64,000 nucleotides of DNA from Lachnospiraceae bacterium (GCA_021770615.1 JAETQR010000002.1:62001-126000), one strand, 5' to 3'. Shown: positions 8,638 to 19,013, counted from the stretch's first letter. Notes: generated by a model from the sequence alone, not told the origin. A program made the numbers and translations.

Positions 8638-10668
8638 TCACTTTCTGATTTTTATTTTTCTTATCTTGCTCCATGCCCCATAAACCTTCTTTGCTCCTTC
8701 CAGTCGGTAAGCCCTTACACGGAAATAATAGGTCTTTTTCTTTTTTAGTTTTTTAATTACCACCTTATTCTTGCTAACCAGCTTTTGTTTTTTCCCCTTC
8801 CAGTTCTTAGATGTGCTATAGCAGATTTGGTATCCTTTTACTCCGGTTAGTTTCTTCCATTTAGCTTCAATGGAATTCTTTGCTTTATTACGCAATAATT
8901 GAATTACTGGCTTCGGCAAAGCATTAGAAATCTTGGCGTTTCCAGCGTCGTGAACCGTCCCGGCACCGGATGGCACAGGCGTTTCCAACAGCTTAACCGT
9001 TAAAAGCGAACTTCTTGTATTCTGTGACGGAATTGTACTTTGGGGCAAAACTGTTTGCATAGGTTTTTCAGTTGCTGGCACCCCTGATGTTTGCACAGGT
9101 TCTTCTGCCGCACCGCCTATCAAAGTCCCATCCCAAATTACCCGCCCAGCATCTTTCCATACAGATGCTTTTTCTAAATCTATATATAACGCCGGACGAA
9201 CACCCATACCCGTACTACTGCCAAATCCGCCTGTACCATACTGACTAACCCTCCCCTGATAATCTACATAGGCACCATATGCATTCGTTCCTTTCTCTCC
9301 AGGCACCGTTATTGCTGCTCCCAGTGTTCGTAACCACCAAGGTCCTTCTCCTTCTCCGCCTTCTTCTACACTTGGGGCTGTATAAGCATTATTGGCTTTT
9401 GCATACTCCGTATTTTTTGCCCGCCGCGTCTGAGCCCCGGCATCAAATGTCGGATAAAAACCATATTTCGTATTAGTCATATCCTCTAACGACAACAAAA
9501 AGACTTTATCCTCTGTATTATTTCCTCCATCCACCCCACTACCGGCAGCATCATTCACAAGCTCCGTTTGGAAAATAGCCGACTGTTCTTTTGCCGTAAA
9601 TGCATTTTTTATAAAATCCGAATTCAGCCATTCTCGCAGAGTACAAGTTTCCCATGTGATCTGTTCATATTCTTTATTATATGATTGATGATCCAAACAA
9701 CGGTCTGCCAACAAAAGGGCTTTATTTCCTTCCTTTGATAATATCCGCCATTTAATCGCCTCTTTTTGATCTTTCTTGTCCGCCACACCATCCCCATTTG
9801 TATCACTTTGCCAATAGTTCCCAAAATACACACAATTCCATTCTTTCTTATCTTTTGTCTCTGACACTTCTCCCCATGACGTCACCTGTCCAGCATATGA
9901 CCATTGGGAAGTTGCAGACAAATCCAAATGCAGCACCGGACGAACAGAAACATTCATTACCCGAGCAGACATCGTCTGCACTATTGTATCAGTGCTTAGT
10001 GCCGTTACACATGTCTCTTTTTCCCCAGGAGATCTCAACCAATACAACTGTGAACCACCACTCTGTTCCACCAAATAATCAGTTACGTATGCCATACGGG
10101 ACCATTTATATTTCGTTCCAAATCCATACTGTTTATTCTGCATTTCTTGGATTGACGGCACATAAATTTTATCTTCTGTATCATTTCCACCATTCGTTCC
10201 ATACTCTGGGTTCGGCTCTGTAATTACCTTTGTTGTTTGAATCGCAGCCTGTTCCTCATCACTAAACGCATCTTTAATAAATGTTTCATTCAAATATGTA
10301 CGCAGGCTACAATTCCCCCATGTAACAGGAACTCCCTCTTTCTCATTATATGCCTCATTTTCAAGAATACAATCCGCCATTAAAAAGGCATCATTTTTAT
10401 CAAGAGACAGCACACGCCACTTAATCGGTTCCTTATTATCATTTCGATCCGACGTACCATCTCCATTTGTGTCATTTTGCCAATACTTGCCAAAGTAGAT
10501 GCAGTCCCATGTTACTGTTCCATCGCTGTCTATCTCCGGTTCGCTTAAATTAAAGGAATTATCCATTTGTGCTTTACTATTACTTATTATTTGATTACCT
10601 TGCAATATCCCGATTACTAATGCAAAAACAAGCCAAATTGCAATTCTTTTTTTAATCATTGATTTCAT
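8638..10668 (-). CDS. secreted protein with two DUF6273 units and FN3-like tail
   Basis: The 676-residue protein starts with a signal peptide (MKSMIKKRIAIWLVFALVIGIL). Two DUF6273 units follow, at roughly residues 45-260 and 275-510. Each has WDCIYFGKYWQ or WNCVYFGNYWQ, a DTNGDG(x)xD acidic loop, IKWR(V/I)LS, a WGNCSLR or WETCTLREWLN motif, a WWLR/YWLRSPG motif and VRPxLHxDL. A proline/serine linker leads to an FN3-like tail (KGYQICYSTSKNWKGKKQKL). Exported, function unknown; DUF6273 is frequent in secreted proteins of gut Clostridia. It follows the 10727-14680 paralogue by about 60 bp and is probably co-transcribed. Confidence 0.85.
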   Translation of the reverse strand: MKSMIKKRIAIWLVFALVIGILQGNQIISNSKAQMDNSFNLSEPEIDSDGTVTWDCIYFGKYWQNDTNGDGTSDRNDNKEPIKWRVLSLDKNDAFLMADCILENEAYNEKEGVPVTWGNCSLRTYLNETFIKDAFSDEEQAAIQTTKVITEPNPEYGTNGGNDTEDKIYVPSIQEMQNKQYGFGTKYKWSRMAYVTDYLVEQSGGSQLYWLRSPGEKETCVTALSTDTIVQTMSARVMNVSVRPVLHLDLSATSQWSYAGQVTSWGEVSETKDKKEWNCVYFGNYWQSDTNGDGVADKKDQKEAIKWRILSKEGNKALLLADRCLDHQSYNKEYEQITWETCTLREWLNSDFIKNAFTAKEQSAIFQTELVNDAAGSGVDGGNNTEDKVFLLSLEDMTNTKYGFYPTFDAGAQTRRAKNTEYAKANNAYTAPSVEEGGEGEGPWWLRTLGAAITVPGEKGTNAYGAYVDYQGRVSQYGTGGFGSSTGMGVRPALYIDLEKASVWKDAGRVIWDGTLIGGAAEEPVQTSGVPATEKPMQTVLPQSTIPSQNTRSSLLTVKLLETPVPSGAGTVHDAGNAKISNALPKPVIQLLRNKAKNSIEAKWKKLTGVKGYQICYSTSKNWKGKKQKLVSKNKVVIKKLKKKKTYYFRVRAYRLEGAKKVYGAWSKIRKIKIRK

Positions 10669-10726
10669 AAACTATATCCTCACTACTATTCTTTATTTCG
10701 GACTTTGTATTCTGATACATTTTCCC

Positions 10727-13700
10727 TTATTTCTTAATTTTGATCTTCTTCACACTACTCCATGCCCCATAAACCTTCTTCGTTCCTTGCAGCCGATAAG
10801 CCCGGACACGGAAATAATAAGTTTTTTTCTTTTTCAGGTTTTTGATCACCGCATTGTTTTTGGTGACCAACTTCTGTTTTTTGCCCTTCCATTTCTTAGA
10901 AGTGCTATAGCAGATCTGGTATCCTTTCACCCCGGTTTGCTTCTTCCATGAAGCAGTCACAATGTACTTTTTCTGTTTCAGTTTCAAATCTGTCACTTTT
11001 CCGACTGTATTCTTTCCCGAATCCGGTAAAATACCTGATGCCGGAGTTACCGCAGAACCCTGCTGTGGCACAAAAGACGTCACGGAAGAAATTCCCGGCT
11101 GGGATGGTATTCCGGGTGTCGGTGCAGGGGCGGATGGCTTATCCGTTTCTTCCGGCTCTTCCACTTCACCCTCCACTGTTACAGTACCGGCATATGACCA
11201 GACTACAGAAGATACGTCATCTGACGATGCTCTCAAATTTAAGTGCAGTGCTGGTCGGGCAGCGTATTCATTACCGTAGAAATTATTACCGCAAACATCG
11301 TAGTCATAAATGGGGCCGCCGACCCCCACATAGGATGCGTCATCACTATTCTCACCGGGCGACCGAAGCCACCAACAACCATCATCTATGTACACATCCC
11401 ATGGATCATCTGCCCATACTCCTTGCGCTTTTGCATACTCTGTAGTTTTTGCCGCTCTCCTTAGATCATAACTGCTTCCTGAAAACCCATACGCCGGATT
11501 CGTCACCTCATCAAGGGACAGCAAATACACCTTATCTGACGTATCGTTTCCACCTTCTGTGCCATATTCAGAGTTGTCACTGTTCACCACATTTGTTATC
11601 TTAATTGCAGCCTGCTCTGTTTCTGAAAATGCATTATTAAGGAAGTTATTATTGCTGTAGTCCTTTCCGTCTTTATTCTTTTCCGCCCCGTATCCGTTTA
11701 GCCAGCTACGCATCGTACATGTCTCCCATGTGACAGCTCTACAGACATCGTTGTAACTCTGGCAGTCGAGGTTCTTATCTGCCAACAAAAATGCATCATC
11801 ACCATCTACGGAAAGCACACGCCACTTAATCGGAGTTTTATCATCATCTTTGTCGGCTTTCCCATCCCCATTCGTATCCTCCTGCCAGTAGTTTCCAAAA
11901 TACACACTGTCCCACGTCACCATCCCATCCGCATCTGTCGTAGGATTCTTCAATGTCCCGGTAACCTCTCCCGGTGTAGCCGTTGGCGATACATCTGGCT
12001 GATCTGACGGTGCAGCACTGGCGGACGGCTTCGGGGTTGGTGTCGTTGCCGATGTCTCTCCCCCTTCCGAAGTAATAGTACCAGCGTATGACCAGCCAGA
12101 AGTAGATGATAGATTCAAATGCAAAGCGGGTCGCACCGCAACGTGATCATCGCAGACATCGTCGCCACTCAGAAAGACATATCCATTGCTATCCACGTAG
12201 GAGGCTCTACTACTCCCGTAGGCCGGCGACCGCAGCCACCAGATATTCGTTGATCCGGCACTGCTCATATAAGACGATTTTATCTCCCCGCCTGCTGCCA
12301 AATACGCTGTATTTACTGCTTCCCTTGTATCTGTCGAATCCATTATCGATGTGAACCCATACGACGGATTCATTACTTCACTAATGGACAGCAGATACAC
12401 CTTGTCTGACGTATCATTTCCCCCATACATTATATCAGACTCCAGATTAGCATTAATTACGTTGTTTACTATATCTGTAGTCCGTATAGCAGACTGTTCG
12501 CTTTCCGAAAACGCATTATCAAGGAAGTTATCGTCACTGTAGTCCTTTCCACTTATATTGAAGCCAGCTCCGTAGCCGTTCAGCCAACTGCGCATCGTGC
12601 ACGTCTCCCATGTGACATTTTCATCGGTATCATTGTACCTCTGGCAGTCTAGGTTCTTATCTGCCAGCAAAAACGCATCGTTACCATCTACCGACAGCAC
12701 GCGCCACTTGATCAGGGTCTTTGCGTCGTTTTTATCCGCTTTTCCATCCCCATTCGTATCCTCCTGCCAGTAGTTTCCGAAATACACACAGTCCCATGTC
12801 ACTATTCCATTGGCATCTGTTGTTGGGTTATTCAATCTCCCTGTAATTTCTCCCGGTGTAAACGTGGGCGGTGTGGATGGCTTTTCCGATTTTATTGGGT
12901 TTGCAGCTCCTGTCTCTTTCACTTTACCTTCCGAGTTCACGGTACCGGCATATGACCAGTTTGAAATAGATGATAGATTCAAATGCAATGCCGGCCGAAC
13001 AGCACTACTACTATTATGGACAAATTCACCATCTTCACTGACACTTCCATAGTCATCCACGTTGGAATCGAAATAACTATAACGCCCTGGCGACCGAAGC
13101 CACCAATATCCGTATTTTGCGTATATATCACTTATAACAGAATACGTTTTTACTCCCTGCTGTTTTGCATACTCTGTAGTTTTTCCCCTTTTGCCATGAT
13201 CATCTGCACTGTTATCTGACGAAAAACCATATGTTTGTTCCATCACCTCATTAATGGACAGCAGATACACCTTGTCTAATGTGTTATTTCCTCCCTTTGT
13301 GCCATACGTAGAATTATCATAATTTACCACATCTGTAATTGTGATCCCCAACTGCTCGCTTTTTGAAAACGCATTGTCTAGAAAATTATTGTCACTGTAA
13401 TCCTTACCTTCTTGATTCACTTCCGCCCCATAACCATTTAACCAGCTCCGCAATGTACAGGTTTCCCAGGTGACATCTGTATATGTTTCATTATACTTCT
13501 GGCAGTCAAGGTTCTCGTCTGCCAGAAGCAAGACATCATTACCCTCCACTGAGAGTACCCGCCACTTGATAGGGGTTTTCTCGTCATTCTTGTCCGCTTT
13601 TCCGTCTCCGTTCGTATCCTCCTGCCAGTAATTTCCGAAATAAACACAGTCCCAAATCACAATTCCATCGGCATCTGTTGTCGGGTTATTTAATTTTCCT

Positions 13701-14680
13701 GTAAATTCCCCCGGTATAACTGTTGACGGTACAGATGGTTTTCCCGGTTCTGTCGGGTTCGTAACTTCTATCTCTTCCACTTTACCTTTTGAGGTTACGG
13801 TGCCAGCGTATGACCAACTTGAGGAGGACATGGTATCTGATAATGCCTTAAGATTTAAATGCAATGCCGGACGGACGGCTGTATTACTGTCGTTGACATG
13901 GCCGCCACCCCGAGACACAGAACCATGCCCCATCACATCCGAAGCGAGACTACTACGGAACCCTGGCGACCGAAGCCACCAATAGCCATTTCCTGCATAC
14001 GTATCACTTAACTCAGAATATGTCTTTGCTCCCCGTGCTTTTGCATACTCTGTAGTTTTTGCCCATCTGCTTTTATCATTCTCATTATAATCTGAGGAAA
14101 ACCCATATGCCGAATTCGTTACCTCATCTAACGACAGCAGATACACCTTGTCTGACGTACTATTTCCACCCTCTGTGTTGTTCTCAGGATTATCATTATT
14201 CACTACATTAATGGTCTTGATTGCCGACCGCTCGCTTTTTGAAAACGCATTATGTAGGAAGTTATTTCTACCATAGCTTTTACCATCATTATTTGCATCT
14301 CCCCCATATCCGTTCAGCCAGGTACGCATCGTACAAGTTTCCCATGTAACATCGGTATCGGTATCATTATATTTTCGACAGTCGAGGATTTTATCTGCCA
14401 CCAAAAACGCATCATCCCCATCCACCGACAGCATACGCCACTTAATCGGGGTTTTTGCATCGTTTTGATCCGCTTTGCCATCCCCGTTCGTATCCTCTTG
14501 CCAGTAGTTCCCGAACCACACGCAGTCCCATGTCGTGACGCCGTCACTGTCCGTTCTTGGGTTTTTCAGTAGCGTGGCGGCTTCTGCCACATACTCCGGC
14601 ATGATTCCCTGGCACACTGGAATCAGTAGTGTCAGTATCAAGAGAAATGATAATAATTTTCGTGTTTTTTGCTTATGCAT
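10727..14680 (-). CDS. giant secreted protein with four DUF6273 units and FN3-like tail
   Basis: The start at 14680 follows GGAAGGAGACACC; an in-frame codon eight residues earlier lies before that site. The 1317-residue product has a signal peptide (KLLSFLLILTLLIPVCQG). Four DUF6273 units of about 290 residues follow, separated by proline-rich linkers ending in TPGEITG-like text, then the shared FN3-like tail. Each unit carries an EDTNGDGKADKND acidic loop resembling Ca-binding DxNxDGxxD loops, VTWETCTMRSWLNGYG, WWLRSPG and VRPALHLNL. The DNA of the four units is very similar, so recombination could change copy number. Probably a cell-surface or secreted protein; ligand unknown. Confidence 0.85.
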   Translation of the reverse strand: MHKQKTRKLLSFLLILTLLIPVCQGIMPEYVAEAATLLKNPRTDSDGVTTWDCVWFGNYWQEDTNGDGKADQNDAKTPIKWRMLSVDGDDAFLVADKILDCRKYNDTDTDVTWETCTMRTWLNGYGGDANNDGKSYGRNNFLHNAFSKSERSAIKTINVVNNDNPENNTEGGNSTSDKVYLLSLDEVTNSAYGFSSDYNENDKSRWAKTTEYAKARGAKTYSELSDTYAGNGYWWLRSPGFRSSLASDVMGHGSVSRGGGHVNDSNTAVRPALHLNLKALSDTMSSSSWSYAGTVTSKGKVEEIEVTNPTEPGKPSVPSTVIPGEFTGKLNNPTTDADGIVIWDCVYFGNYWQEDTNGDGKADKNDEKTPIKWRVLSVEGNDVLLLADENLDCQKYNETYTDVTWETCTLRSWLNGYGAEVNQEGKDYSDNNFLDNAFSKSEQLGITITDVVNYDNSTYGTKGGNNTLDKVYLLSINEVMEQTYGFSSDNSADDHGKRGKTTEYAKQQGVKTYSVISDIYAKYGYWWLRSPGRYSYFDSNVDDYGSVSEDGEFVHNSSSAVRPALHLNLSSISNWSYAGTVNSEGKVKETGAANPIKSEKPSTPPTFTPGEITGRLNNPTTDANGIVTWDCVYFGNYWQEDTNGDGKADKNDAKTLIKWRVLSVDGNDAFLLADKNLDCQRYNDTDENVTWETCTMRSWLNGYGAGFNISGKDYSDDNFLDNAFSESEQSAIRTTDIVNNVINANLESDIMYGGNDTSDKVYLLSISEVMNPSYGFTSIMDSTDTREAVNTAYLAAGGEIKSSYMSSAGSTNIWWLRSPAYGSSRASYVDSNGYVFLSGDDVCDDHVAVRPALHLNLSSTSGWSYAGTITSEGGETSATTPTPKPSASAAPSDQPDVSPTATPGEVTGTLKNPTTDADGMVTWDSVYFGNYWQEDTNGDGKADKDDDKTPIKWRVLSVDGDDAFLLADKNLDCQSYNDVCRAVTWETCTMRSWLNGYGAEKNKDGKDYSNNNFLNNAFSETEQAAIKITNVVNSDNSEYGTEGGNDTSDKVYLLSLDEVTNPAYGFSGSSYDLRRAAKTTEYAKAQGVWADDPWDVYIDDGCWWLRSPGENSDDASYVGVGGPIYDYDVCGNNFYGNEYAARPALHLNLRASSDDVSSVVWSYAGTVTVEGEVEEPEETDKPSAPAPTPGIPSQPGISSVTSFVPQQGSAVTPASGILPDSGKNTVGKVTDLKLKQKKYIVTASWKKQTGVKGYQICYSTSKKWKGKKQKLVTKNNAVIKNLKKKKTYYFRVRAYRLQGTKKVYGAWSSVKKIKIKK

Positions 14681-14867
14681 GGTGTCTCCTTCCTGTTCTG
14701 TCAAGCCGTAATCATGGATTTACATAGCTTTGACATATTTTTTATCTCTAAAACAAAACTATAAATACAACTTAATCAACAGAAAAAACATCCCCTCATC
14801 ACAGCGAGTTTTTCATAACTAGATGTACAGAATGGGGGGGAGTTTTTTCTTCTGTATTTCCTTCCCT

Positions 14868-16880
14868 CTATTTCTTAATTTTTATCTTCTTCACACTGCT
14901 CCATGCCCCATAGACCTTCTTTGTTCCTTCTATCCGGTAAGCCTGGACACGGAAGTAATAGGTCTTCTGCTTTTTGAGATTTTTGATCACTGCGTTGTTT
15001 TTCGTAACCAGCTTCTGCTTTTTGCCCTTCCATTTCTTAGAAGTGCTATAGCAGATCTGGTATCCTTTCACCCCGGTTAGTTTCTTCCATGAAGCGGTCA
15101 CAGTGTGTTTTTTCTGTTTCAGTTTCAAAGCTGTCACTTTTTCGACCGTGTTCTTTCCCGAATCCGGTGAAATGCCTGATACCGGAGATGCCACAGAACT
15201 CTGCTGCGGTACAAAAGGTGTCACAGAAGAAGTAACTGGCTGGGATGGCTTTCCAGGTGTCGGTGCTGGGGCGGATGGCTTCGGGGTTGGTGTCGTTGCC
15301 GATGTCTCTCCCGGTGTAAGCGTGGGCGGTAAGGATGGTTTTCCCGTGCTTCCCGGTTCTGCCGGTTTTGTAACTCCTGTCTCGTCCACTTCTCCTTCCG
15401 AATTCACGGTACCAGCGTATGACCAGTTTGAAGTGGATGATAAATCTAAATGCAAAGCAGGACGAACGGCTTCATAAAAGTCAACCCAATCACCCTGTTC
15501 GTACACGTATCCATCGTCCTTCACATAAGATACGTTACTATAAAAGTCACCAGGCGACCGGAGGTACCATATTCCCGTCCCGTCGCTTGAATTCCATATA
15601 TGAGCATTATTACATTCAGCATAATCTGTGTTCTTCGCCTGCCTTGTTTCCTCAACTCCATAAATCTCTGATGCAAACCCATAGTCTGTATTACATACCT
15701 CATCTACTGACAGAAGATATATGCGGTCCACCGTGTCATTCCCGCCCGCCGTACCATATTCCGGGTTAGCTCCAGTGACAACTGTCGTTTTCATGATTGC
15801 CTCCCGCTCACTACTGTTGAATGCCTCACTATAAAAATCTTCATTCAGCCATTTTCGGAGCGAACATGTTTCCCATGTCACATCTTCATCTTTTGCATTG
15901 TATGGCTTGCCGTCCAGACACTTATCTGCCAGCAAAAAGGCATCATCGCCATTGACCGACAGCACCCTCCATTCAATCGGCTCCTTTTTCCATTCTGCCG
16001 TTTGTTTATAATTTCCCAAGTACACACAGTCCCACGTAGTAACCCCATTGCTATCTTTCTTAGGAGCGCTGATTCCATCATCCTTGTTTGTCACGTTTCC
16101 TTCCGAATCTACTTCACCGGCATCCGTATGAACAGAAGATGACAGATTTAAATGTAAAACCGGTCGCACGGCCTCATTATTGTAGACATCGCTACCCTCC
16201 GGACCTATGTAGTCACTCTCCACGTCTTTGGCCCTACTGCTATCATTACCAAGTGACCGAAGCCACCAATCACTCGTCTCGTTACCGTTACTATTTGCAT
16301 TAATATTTGTATATGCGTGATTGCATTTGGCATAATCTGTATTTTCCGACTCTCTCGCAGAATCCACTGCAAACCCGTAGTCTGCATTACATGCCTCATC
16401 CACCGACAGAAGGTAGATGTGGTCCATCGTGTCATTCCCGCCCGGTGTTCCATATTGCGGATTATCTTTATTGACAACTGCCGTTTTTATGATCGCCGCC
16501 TGCTCGCTACTGTCAAATGCCTCGTTATAAAAATCCTCATTCAACCATTTCCGGAGAGAGCATGTTTCCCATGTTACATCTTCCTCTTTTGTATTGTAGG
16601 GCTTGCAATTCAGACATTCGTCTGCCAGCAGGAATGCATCATCCCCATTAACCGACAGCACCCGCCACTTAATCGGCTCGGGCTTAAACTTCGCTGTCTG
16701 GTAATAGTTACCGAACTTCACCTTGTCCCATGTTGTAACTCCGTCACTGCCCGTCCTCGGGTTATGCAAAGTCGTGGCAGCTTCTGCCACTCGCTCCGGC
16801 ATGATTCCTTGCCACAATGGAATCAGCAGTACCAACGTCAGCAAAAATGATAATAGTTTTCGTGTCTTTTTCTTATACAT
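14868..16880 (-). CDS. secreted protein with two DUF6273 units and FN3-like tail
   Basis: The start at 16880 follows AGGAGGAGACATC; a longer frame exists but begins upstream of this site. The 670-residue product has a signal peptide nearly identical to that of the 1317-residue neighbour (KTRKLLSFLLTLVLLIPLW). Its two DUF6273 units (near 40-260 and 280-480) lack the acidic DTNGDGKAD loop and read FGNYYQTAKFKPEPIKWRVLS instead. The linker and FN3-like tail are almost the same as in the neighbour, showing recent duplication. It is the first of the tandem block and begins 18 bp after the membrane gene at 16899-17483. Confidence 0.85.
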   Translation of the reverse strand: MYKKKTRKLLSFLLTLVLLIPLWQGIMPERVAEAATTLHNPRTGSDGVTTWDKVKFGNYYQTAKFKPEPIKWRVLSVNGDDAFLLADECLNCKPYNTKEEDVTWETCSLRKWLNEDFYNEAFDSSEQAAIIKTAVVNKDNPQYGTPGGNDTMDHIYLLSVDEACNADYGFAVDSARESENTDYAKCNHAYTNINANSNGNETSDWWLRSLGNDSSRAKDVESDYIGPEGSDVYNNEAVRPVLHLNLSSSVHTDAGEVDSEGNVTNKDDGISAPKKDSNGVTTWDCVYLGNYKQTAEWKKEPIEWRVLSVNGDDAFLLADKCLDGKPYNAKDEDVTWETCSLRKWLNEDFYSEAFNSSEREAIMKTTVVTGANPEYGTAGGNDTVDRIYLLSVDEVCNTDYGFASEIYGVEETRQAKNTDYAECNNAHIWNSSDGTGIWYLRSPGDFYSNVSYVKDDGYVYEQGDWVDFYEAVRPALHLDLSSTSNWSYAGTVNSEGEVDETGVTKPAEPGSTGKPSLPPTLTPGETSATTPTPKPSAPAPTPGKPSQPVTSSVTPFVPQQSSVASPVSGISPDSGKNTVEKVTALKLKQKKHTVTASWKKLTGVKGYQICYSTSKKWKGKKQKLVTKNNAVIKNLKKQKTYYFRVQAYRIEGTKKVYGAWSSVKKIKIKK

Positions 16881-16898
16881 GATGTCTCCTCCTAGCAT

Positions 16899-17483
16899 TT
16901 AATTCAATTTTTCTTTTATATTACTCATGATACTCAAGTAACTTTCTCTTACATTTTTTGTTTCCCATACAGTTTTATTTAGCAAAAATACCACTCCAAA
17001 TAGCAATAAAGCAAATATAAACACCAAAGAATTTCTCAAAGAAATAGATAAAATTTCTTTGAACTCAATCCCTAAATTCATATAGTGCACGATACATGCA
17101 GACAAGCTACAAAAAAATCCTATTTGAACAGCACCAGTTCTTCGTACAAATCTCTTAAACTTATTATGTATCCTCTTGTCATTTATTTCCCTATTTTCTG
17201 CTTCAAACAAAATGTTTACATTCTCCCAATCATTTTCATTTTCCAAAAAAACCTGGATATATACGCCAAGCTTGATCATCGCATTGCGTTTAATATTAAT
17301 AATAGATTGAAAAGGAATGATAATCAAATATGGAAACAAAAAAATCAATTCATCATTTTGACTAAAGGCAAATACCAAAATGCTAATGGAGATTGTATAC
17401 ATTGCAACGATGTAGTTATTTTGCATTGTAATACAGTTCAATATTTCATTTCTTAATGCACTATATTCAGTTTCACTATTCAT
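16899..17483 (-). CDS. small multi-pass membrane protein of unknown function
   Basis: Not recognised. The start at 17483 is set by AAGGAGAAGGGGT directly before the ATG; the frame stays open upstream through the inverted repeat at 17521-17546, but that part is unlikely to be translated. The 194-residue product has hydrophobic segments near 20-35, 42-60, 115-135 and 145-170 around a charged central loop (ENENDWENVNILFEAENREI). It is the gene closest to the invertible segment and would be first in line for a promoter switched leftward, followed at 18 bp by a DUF6273 secreted protein. The membrane location is clear from composition; the role is not. Confidence 0.7.
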   Translation of the reverse strand: MNSETEYSALRNEILNCITMQNNYIVAMYTISISILVFAFSQNDELIFLFPYLIIIPFQSIINIKRNAMIKLGVYIQVFLENENDWENVNILFEAENREINDKRIHNKFKRFVRRTGAVQIGFFCSLSACIVHYMNLGIEFKEILSISLRNSLVFIFALLLFGVVFLLNKTVWETKNVRESYLSIMSNIKEKLN

Positions 17484-17520
17484 ACCCCTTCTCCTTGTTC
17501 TATTGGTATTTCCAACATAA

Positions 17521-17546
17521 TTATCAAAAAGTGTACTTTTTGATAA
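17521..17546 (+). repeat. hix-like recombination site, left copy
   Basis: Twelve-base arms TTATCAAAAAGT and ACTTTTTGATAA surround a central GT. Apart from that dinucleotide the site is a perfect palindrome of 26 bp, the size of Hin hix sites. The outer ten bases on each side equal those of the synthetic hixC site (TTATCAAAAA ... TTTTTGATAA, from memory). The asymmetric centre gives the site a direction. Confidence 0.8.
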
Positions 17547-17621
17547 TCCCTCTTCATCTAAAAAACACAACACATTTTCCATGATATGTATACAAAAACA
17601 AAGCAAAATTACAGATTTTAT

Positions 17622-17680
17622 TTGTGAAATTCAAAAAATCCGTGTATATTATTGCACCAACATCAAAAATATGGTAGAAT
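17622..17680 (+). promoter_or_regulatory. two rightward sigma-A promoters inside the invertible segment
   Basis: TTGTGA (17622-17627) with TATATT (17645-17650), and TTGCAC (17652-17657) with TAGAAT (17675-17680), each have exactly 17 bp spacing. Both point right, into the antisense of the recombinase 3' end. After inversion they would point left, toward the membrane protein and the DUF6273 genes. A weaker leftward pair (TTGAAT-N17-TAATTT) is also present, so the present state need not be fully off. Confidence 0.6.
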
Positions 17681-17694
17681 ATTTTTTAATCTTT

Positions 17695-17726
17695 AAACTA
17701 TCAAAAAGTACACTTTTTGATAGTTT
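17695..17726 (-). repeat. hix-like recombination site, right copy (inverted)
   Basis: The 26-bp core at 17698-17723 has arms CTATCAAAAAGT and ACTTTTTGATAG around AC on the plus strand, which is GT on the minus strand. Read on the minus strand it matches the left site at 24 of 26 positions, in opposite orientation. The symmetry extends to 32 bp (AAACTATC...GATAGTTT). It lies 3 bp after the recombinase stop codon. Confidence 0.8.
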
Positions 17727-17729
17727 ATT

Positions 17730-18371
<642 letters not shown>

Positions 18372-18580
18372 TTATTTATATTACAGGCTTTGCACCAAAT
18401 AGCACAGCCCGGTAATAGTGGCTGTAGCAGCATGCGCCATTGTGGCAGAAGTTTTGCCATAAGGAAGGTTCCTTTAGCATACATTATATATTCCATTGAA
18501 ATCAAATATTGATTTTCCAATACCAATACGTTATAGTTAGCATAACGGTAATCAAAAACAAAAAGGAAATGGAGCTACCG

Positions 18581-18976
18581 ATGGAACTCTTAACACTAAA
18601 CATTCATATCCTTGAAACGAATGAAGTTATTTCCGAAAATACTATCGTCCGCATGATATTATTTGATGGCGAATGTACGGGAAACTTTTTTCACGGGACA
18701 ATTATAAGCGGTGGTGTTGACACACAGATTATAAAGAAAAAGGAGTATACTTCCCTATCGGCACGGTATATCGTAGAGGGATATGATAATACTGATACGC
18801 CGTGCCGTCTGTTTATCGAGAACAACGCCAAAAGCAACACAGACATTATAACTACCACTCCAAAAATTTATACAGACAGTACAGCCCTAAAATGGATGGA
18901 ACAAAAAAAATTAACCGGAACACTCGAATTTAAAGATGACAACCTGATAATCCATATTCAGGATCCGTCCAAATAG
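18581..18976 (+). CDS. DUF3237 family protein
   Basis: The start at 18581 is chosen for the GGAG six bases upstream; another ATG lies at 18569. The 131 residues show the DUF3237 barrel pattern: an early TLNIHI strand, GECTGNFFHGTIISGGVDTQI, then a YTSLSARYIVEG strand and LFIENNA. Family members are small cytosolic beta-barrel proteins without an established reaction. The gene stands alone between the recombinase and the TSCPD gene, divergent from the recombinase. Family confidence is good; function unknown. Confidence 0.75.
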   Translation: MELLTLNIHILETNEVISENTIVRMILFDGECTGNFFHGTIISGGVDTQIIKKKEYTSLSARYIVEGYDNTDTPCRLFIENNAKSNTDIITTTPKIYTDSTALKWMEQKKLTGTLEFKDDNLIIHIQDPSK

Positions 18977-19013
18977 TGTTATCTTTTGGGGCAAACCGCA
19001 AAATACATCAAAA

